Below are positions 6,237 to 8,768 of a DNA stretch of 8,768 nt, piece after piece. How positions within the stretch are numbered: position 1 is the first letter of the stretch; every line of letters begins with the position of its first letter. Source of the stretch: an uncultured Caulobacteraceae bacterium (GTDB taxonomy: Bacteria; Pseudomonadota; Alphaproteobacteria; Caulobacterales; Caulobacteraceae); contig CAISGS010000304.1 in assembly GCA_903884915.1 (NCBI GenBank), forward strand, positions 1 to 8,768. The letters run 5' to 3'. Below the pieces are notes generated by a model. It ran no database searches. It was not told where the DNA came from and saw only the letters and a program-made list of their open reading frames with translations. The translations under genes were made by a program, and so were the position numbers.

Positions 6237-7925
6237 ATGACCCTTGATCGTCGCCAGGCGCTGGCTCTGATGACCGCTGCTGCTGCGGGTACCCCCGCAG
6301 CGGTGGCCGCCAAGTCGAACAGCAAACCAGCCTTCGCCCATGGTGTCGCCAGCGGCGATCCTTTGGCTGACCGTTTGGTGATCTGGAGCCGGGTGTCAGG
6401 CCTAGGGACGAAGAGCGTGCCGGTTCAATGGCAGGTCGCTACCGATGCTGATTTTACACAGGTGGTCGCCAAGGGCCAAACCGTAGCGGACTTGGCGCGG
6501 GATTACACCGTTAAGATCGATGTTGGCGGCCTCAAGCCAATCACGGACTATCACTATCGCTTCATCTGCCAAGGCGTAACCTCGCCTGTGGGCCGTGGGC
6601 GGACCTTGCCGACCGGTTCGGTGAAGGATGTGGTGCTGGCCGTAGCGAGCTGCTCGCTCTATCCGGCGGGTTTTTTCAATGCCTATCAGGCCATTGCCAA
6701 GCTTGAGCGCGTTGATGCCGTGCTGCATCTGGGCGACTATATCTATGAATATGGCGCGGCACCCGACGACTATGGCATGTCCATCGGGGCCAAGATCGGT
6801 CGCGTCACTGAGCCAGCCCACGAGATTGTCAGTCTTTCGGACTATCGGGCCCGGCATGCGCTCTACAAGAGCGATCCAGACCTTCAGGCCGCGCATGCTC
6901 GTGCGCCTTGGATCGTGGTCTGGGATGATCATGAGACGGCCAATGACAGCTGGACCGATGGTGCCGAAAACCATCAGCCAGTGACCGAAGGCGATTGGGC
7001 TGCGCGTAAGGCGGTGGCTCTGCGCGTCTATAACGAGTGGATGCCCATCCGGGACCCGGCACCGGGACAGTCCCTCTCGGCGATCAATCGGTCGTTCTCG
7101 TTCGGCGATGTCGCGACCTTGATCATGACCGAGACCCGTCTAACGGCGCGCGATAAGCAACTGACCTATGAGGCAGACCTGTTGGTCAAAGGCCCGGATG
7201 GAAAGCTTGTGCCCGACGAGGCCGGTTTTAACGCCAAGCTCAACAGCCCCTCACGCCAACTGATGGGCCCTGCCCAAGAGGCTTGGCTTGGCCAAGAGCT
7301 CGACCGCTCGGTCAAGGCAGGCCAGACCTGGCAGGTGCTCGGCAATCAGGTGGTCATGGCCCGGGTCAAGGGCCCGCAACTGCCTAAGGTTATGGGGCCA
7401 GAGGCTTGGGCGGCGATGCTGGCCAAGCTCCCAGAAAACTACCGCGGGCGCTTTGCCAAGGCTGCTGAACTGACGGCGCTGGAGATTCCCGGAAATCTTG
7501 ACAGCTGGGATGGCTATCCGGCTGCCCGCGAGCGGGTCTATGACCTGTTCAAGGCCGCAAAGGCCCATCCGATCGTCCTGTCGGGCGACAGCCATGCCTT
7601 TTGGGTCAATGATCTGTTTGATGCAACTGGCAAGAACCGCGTCGCTGCTGAGTTCGGCACGACCGGAATTACCAGTCCAGGCTATGGTGACGCTATGCCC
7701 GATGCGCCTTTGAACGAGGCCTATGTCAGCCGCAATCCAGAGGTTCTGTTTACCGATCAGTCGGCCAAGGGCTTTGTGCTCCTGACCCTGACCAAGGACA
7801 GTGCGCGCGGTGACCTAATGGCGGTCTCTACGGTGGTGCGCAAACAGTTCGAAACCAAGACCCTATCAACTTGGGTCGTAGCGCCCGAACAGGGCGGGGG
7901 CGTGGGTCCGCTCAAGCGGATCTGA
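6237..7925 (+). CDS. phoD: PhoD-family alkaline phosphatase/phosphodiesterase, Tat-exported
   Basis: PhoD enzymes are metal-dependent (Fe and Ca in the Bacillus enzyme) phosphomono- and diesterases that release phosphate outside the cytoplasm. The 562-residue product starts MTLDRRQALALM, a short twin-arginine signal (Arg5-Arg6) with an Ala-rich core and likely cleavage near residue 25. The PhoD N-terminal domain begins FAHGVASGDPLADRLVIWSRV (33-53) and runs to about 125. The catalytic domain follows with VASCS (Cys139), HLGDYIYEYG (164-173, Asp167), WDDHETANDSW (229-239) and LSGDSHAFW (448-456), so all metal-site motifs are present and the enzyme should be active. ATG at 6237 has only a weak ribosome site (CGGAACGGA). 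The 45-base gap after the TonB receptor gene has no terminator, supporting co-transcription. The natural substrate (phosphodiester, phospholipid headgroup, nucleotide) is not decided by the sequence. Confidence 0.95.
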   Translation: MTLDRRQALALMTAAAAGTPAAVAAKSNSKPAFAHGVASGDPLADRLVIWSRVSGLGTKSVPVQWQVATDADFTQVVAKGQTVADLARDYTVKIDVGGLKPITDYHYRFICQGVTSPVGRGRTLPTGSVKDVVLAVASCSLYPAGFFNAYQAIAKLERVDAVLHLGDYIYEYGAAPDDYGMSIGAKIGRVTEPAHEIVSLSDYRARHALYKSDPDLQAAHARAPWIVVWDDHETANDSWTDGAENHQPVTEGDWAARKAVALRVYNEWMPIRDPAPGQSLSAINRSFSFGDVATLIMTETRLTARDKQLTYEADLLVKGPDGKLVPDEAGFNAKLNSPSRQLMGPAQEAWLGQELDRSVKAGQTWQVLGNQVVMARVKGPQLPKVMGPEAWAAMLAKLPENYRGRFAKAAELTALEIPGNLDSWDGYPAARERVYDLFKAAKAHPIVLSGDSHAFWVNDLFDATGKNRVAAEFGTTGITSPGYGDAMPDAPLNEAYVSRNPEVLFTDQSAKGFVLLTLTKDSARGDLMAVSTVVRKQFETKTLSTWVVAPEQGGGVGPLKRI

Positions 7926-7929
7926 CCCC

Positions 7930-8768
7930 TTAGGTCGCGGCTTGATCTTGAGGCCGCGACCTTTGCCAAGCGCCCCAAGCAAAGACCGCCACGCCCGTCC
8001 AGATAAAGACGAAGGATAGGGCACGTAGAGGCGTGAAGGCCTCGCCATTGGCCAGCCCGATGGCGAACTGCACCGTCGGGCCAATGAACTGCAAGAAGGA
8101 CATGGTCGATAGCGGAATGCGCCGCGCCGCCCAACCAAAGGCCGCTAAGGGGGCGACGGTCGCGGGGCCGAGCAGCAGAAGCAGGCTGGTTGCGCTAAGG
8201 CCCTGACCCAGATGGCCTTGGCCCTGCATCTGCAGCCAGACCACATAGGCCAGACCCGGCACGGTCAGGATCAGACATTCGATAAAGAGGCCGCTCTGGG
8301 CATCTGCGGCGATCTGTTTGCGCAAGACCCCATAGAGGCAAAAGGACAGGGCCAAGGCCAGCGACATAAAGGGCGGATGGCCCAGCGCTGCGGTCTGGAA
8401 CAGGACGCCGATGACCGCAAGGCCGATGGCCACCATGCCCACCCGGCTGATCTTCTCGCGAAACAGCAGCGCCCCGGCCAGCATGTTCATGAGCGGGTTG
8501 ATATAGTAGCCGAGGCTGGCCTCCAGCGTATGGCCGCTATTGACCGTGATCAGAAACAAAAGCCAGTTCAGGCCGATCAAGAGGGCCGAGAGGGTCAACC
8601 ATCCCATCAGCTTGGGATCGCGCAGGATGGCCATGACCTGACCGCCTTGCCGCGCGAGCAGCACAAGCCCGCCAGCCCAGAAAACGGACCAAAGGGCGCG
8701 GTGACCGGTAATCTCCCAGGGGGAAATGCCGCTGCGGCCCATGGCCTGGAACATCAGGGGCATCAGCC
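7930..8768 (-). CDS. rarD: RarD-type EamA/DMT-superfamily transporter (N-terminus cut by window edge)
   Basis: This is an inner-membrane permease of the drug/metabolite transporter superfamily; E. coli RarD was named from a chloramphenicol-sensitivity context but the substrate of the family is not settled. The frame stays open to the right edge, and comparison with E. coli RarD indicates that about 20 residues, including the first membrane helix, lie beyond it, so the ATG at 8763 is internal (it follows a Gly-Leu as in the family's WG-x-x-P region). Nine hydrophobic segments are visible. Family blocks are ITGHRALWS (18-26 of the visible ATG frame), LIGLNWLLF, LEASLGYYINPLMNM (80-94), LRKQIAADAQSGLFIE and LSTMSFLQFIGPT (218-230). 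The stop TAA (7932-7930) is four bases from the phoD stop, and the final codons contain the phoD terminator hairpin. No link to the receptor-phosphatase pair is implied. Confidence 0.93.
   Translation of the reverse strand, partial: LMPLMFQAMGRSGISPWEITGHRALWSVFWAGGLVLLARQGGQVMAILRDPKLMGWLTLSALLIGLNWLLFLITVNSGHTLEASLGYYINPLMNMLAGALLFREKISRVGMVAIGLAVIGVLFQTAALGHPPFMSLALALSFCLYGVLRKQIAADAQSGLFIECLILTVPGLAYVVWLQMQGQGHLGQGLSATSLLLLLGPATVAPLAAFGWAARRIPLSTMSFLQFIGPTVQFAIGLANGEAFTPLRALSFVFIWTGVAVFAWGAWQRSRPQDQAAT
7932..7964 (+). terminator. Rho-independent-like terminator of phoD, inside the 3' end of rarD
   Basis: A perfect 10-base stem, AGGTCGCGGC (7932-7941) with GCCGCGACCT (7953-7962), extends inward by a G-T and a T-A pair to leave a 7-base loop. 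It is followed by TT, so with the arm's last base the T run is three. It starts seven bases after the phoD stop, the expected place. On the minus strand no T tract follows, so it is directional for the plus-strand transcript. The stem is strong; the short T run is the only weakness. Confidence 0.68.

Noticed and set aside
5916..6341. 141-residue minus-strand frame spanning the receptor-phoD junction
   Set aside because: It overlaps two confident plus-strand genes and shows no recognisable domain or ribosome site.
7757..8138. Minus-strand frames running across the phoD and rarD 3' ends
   Set aside because: They overlap real coding in other frames on both sides and resemble nothing known.
1..8768. 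Mobile elements, CRISPR arrays, tRNA or rRNA genes, defence systems
   Set aside because: No transposase, terminal repeats, spaced direct repeats, cloverleaf or rRNA-like sequence was found on either strand by reading.

Overview
The window reads as a chromosomal, gene-dense stretch from an alphaproteobacterium, most likely Caulobacterales or a close relative. The reasons are its GC-rich coding style, an RpoH with the RpoH box, a heat-shock-type promoter upstream of rpoH (rpoH autoregulation is known in Caulobacter crescentus), a TonB-dependent receptor paired with a PhoD phosphatase, and a match to the Caulobacter housekeeping -10 consensus. This is inference from family knowledge; no search was run. 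There is no tRNA, rRNA, IS element, prophage or CRISPR array, and no gene-free stretch longer than about 160 bases.

Layout, left to right. (1) The C-terminal half of purA (adenylosuccinate synthetase), cut by the left edge. (2) A stand-alone receiver-domain protein on the same strand, whose phosphoacceptor Asp is replaced by Glu and which carries an unrecognised C-terminal region. (3) On the opposite strand, and convergent with it across 11 bases, the heat-shock sigma factor gene rpoH, preceded on its own strand by a RluD-type rRNA pseudouridine synthase gene. The 159-base gap between rluD and rpoH holds a good sigma-32-like promoter, and in the predicted leader a seven-codon open frame whose stop codon overlaps the rpoH ribosome binding site. 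(4) Divergent from rluD, a TonB-dependent outer-membrane receptor followed 45 bases later by a Tat-exported PhoD-family phosphatase; the two probably form an operon. (5) A convergent RarD-type EamA transporter gene, cut by the right edge, whose last codons contain a strong hairpin that probably terminates the phoD transcript.

How they work together. The TonB receptor and PhoD form the one clear functional pair: PhoD would release phosphate from organophosphates in the cell envelope and the receptor could import the substrate or a product, but the substrate cannot be read from the sequence. The rluD-rpoH pair joins ribosome maturation with the stress sigma factor by position only. purA, the receiver protein and rarD look like independent neighbours.

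No wholly new multi-gene system is evident. The points most worth a second look are the Asp-to-Glu receiver with its orphan C-terminal region, the candidate leader peptide at rpoH, and the receptor-phosphatase operon with small repeats ahead of its first gene.
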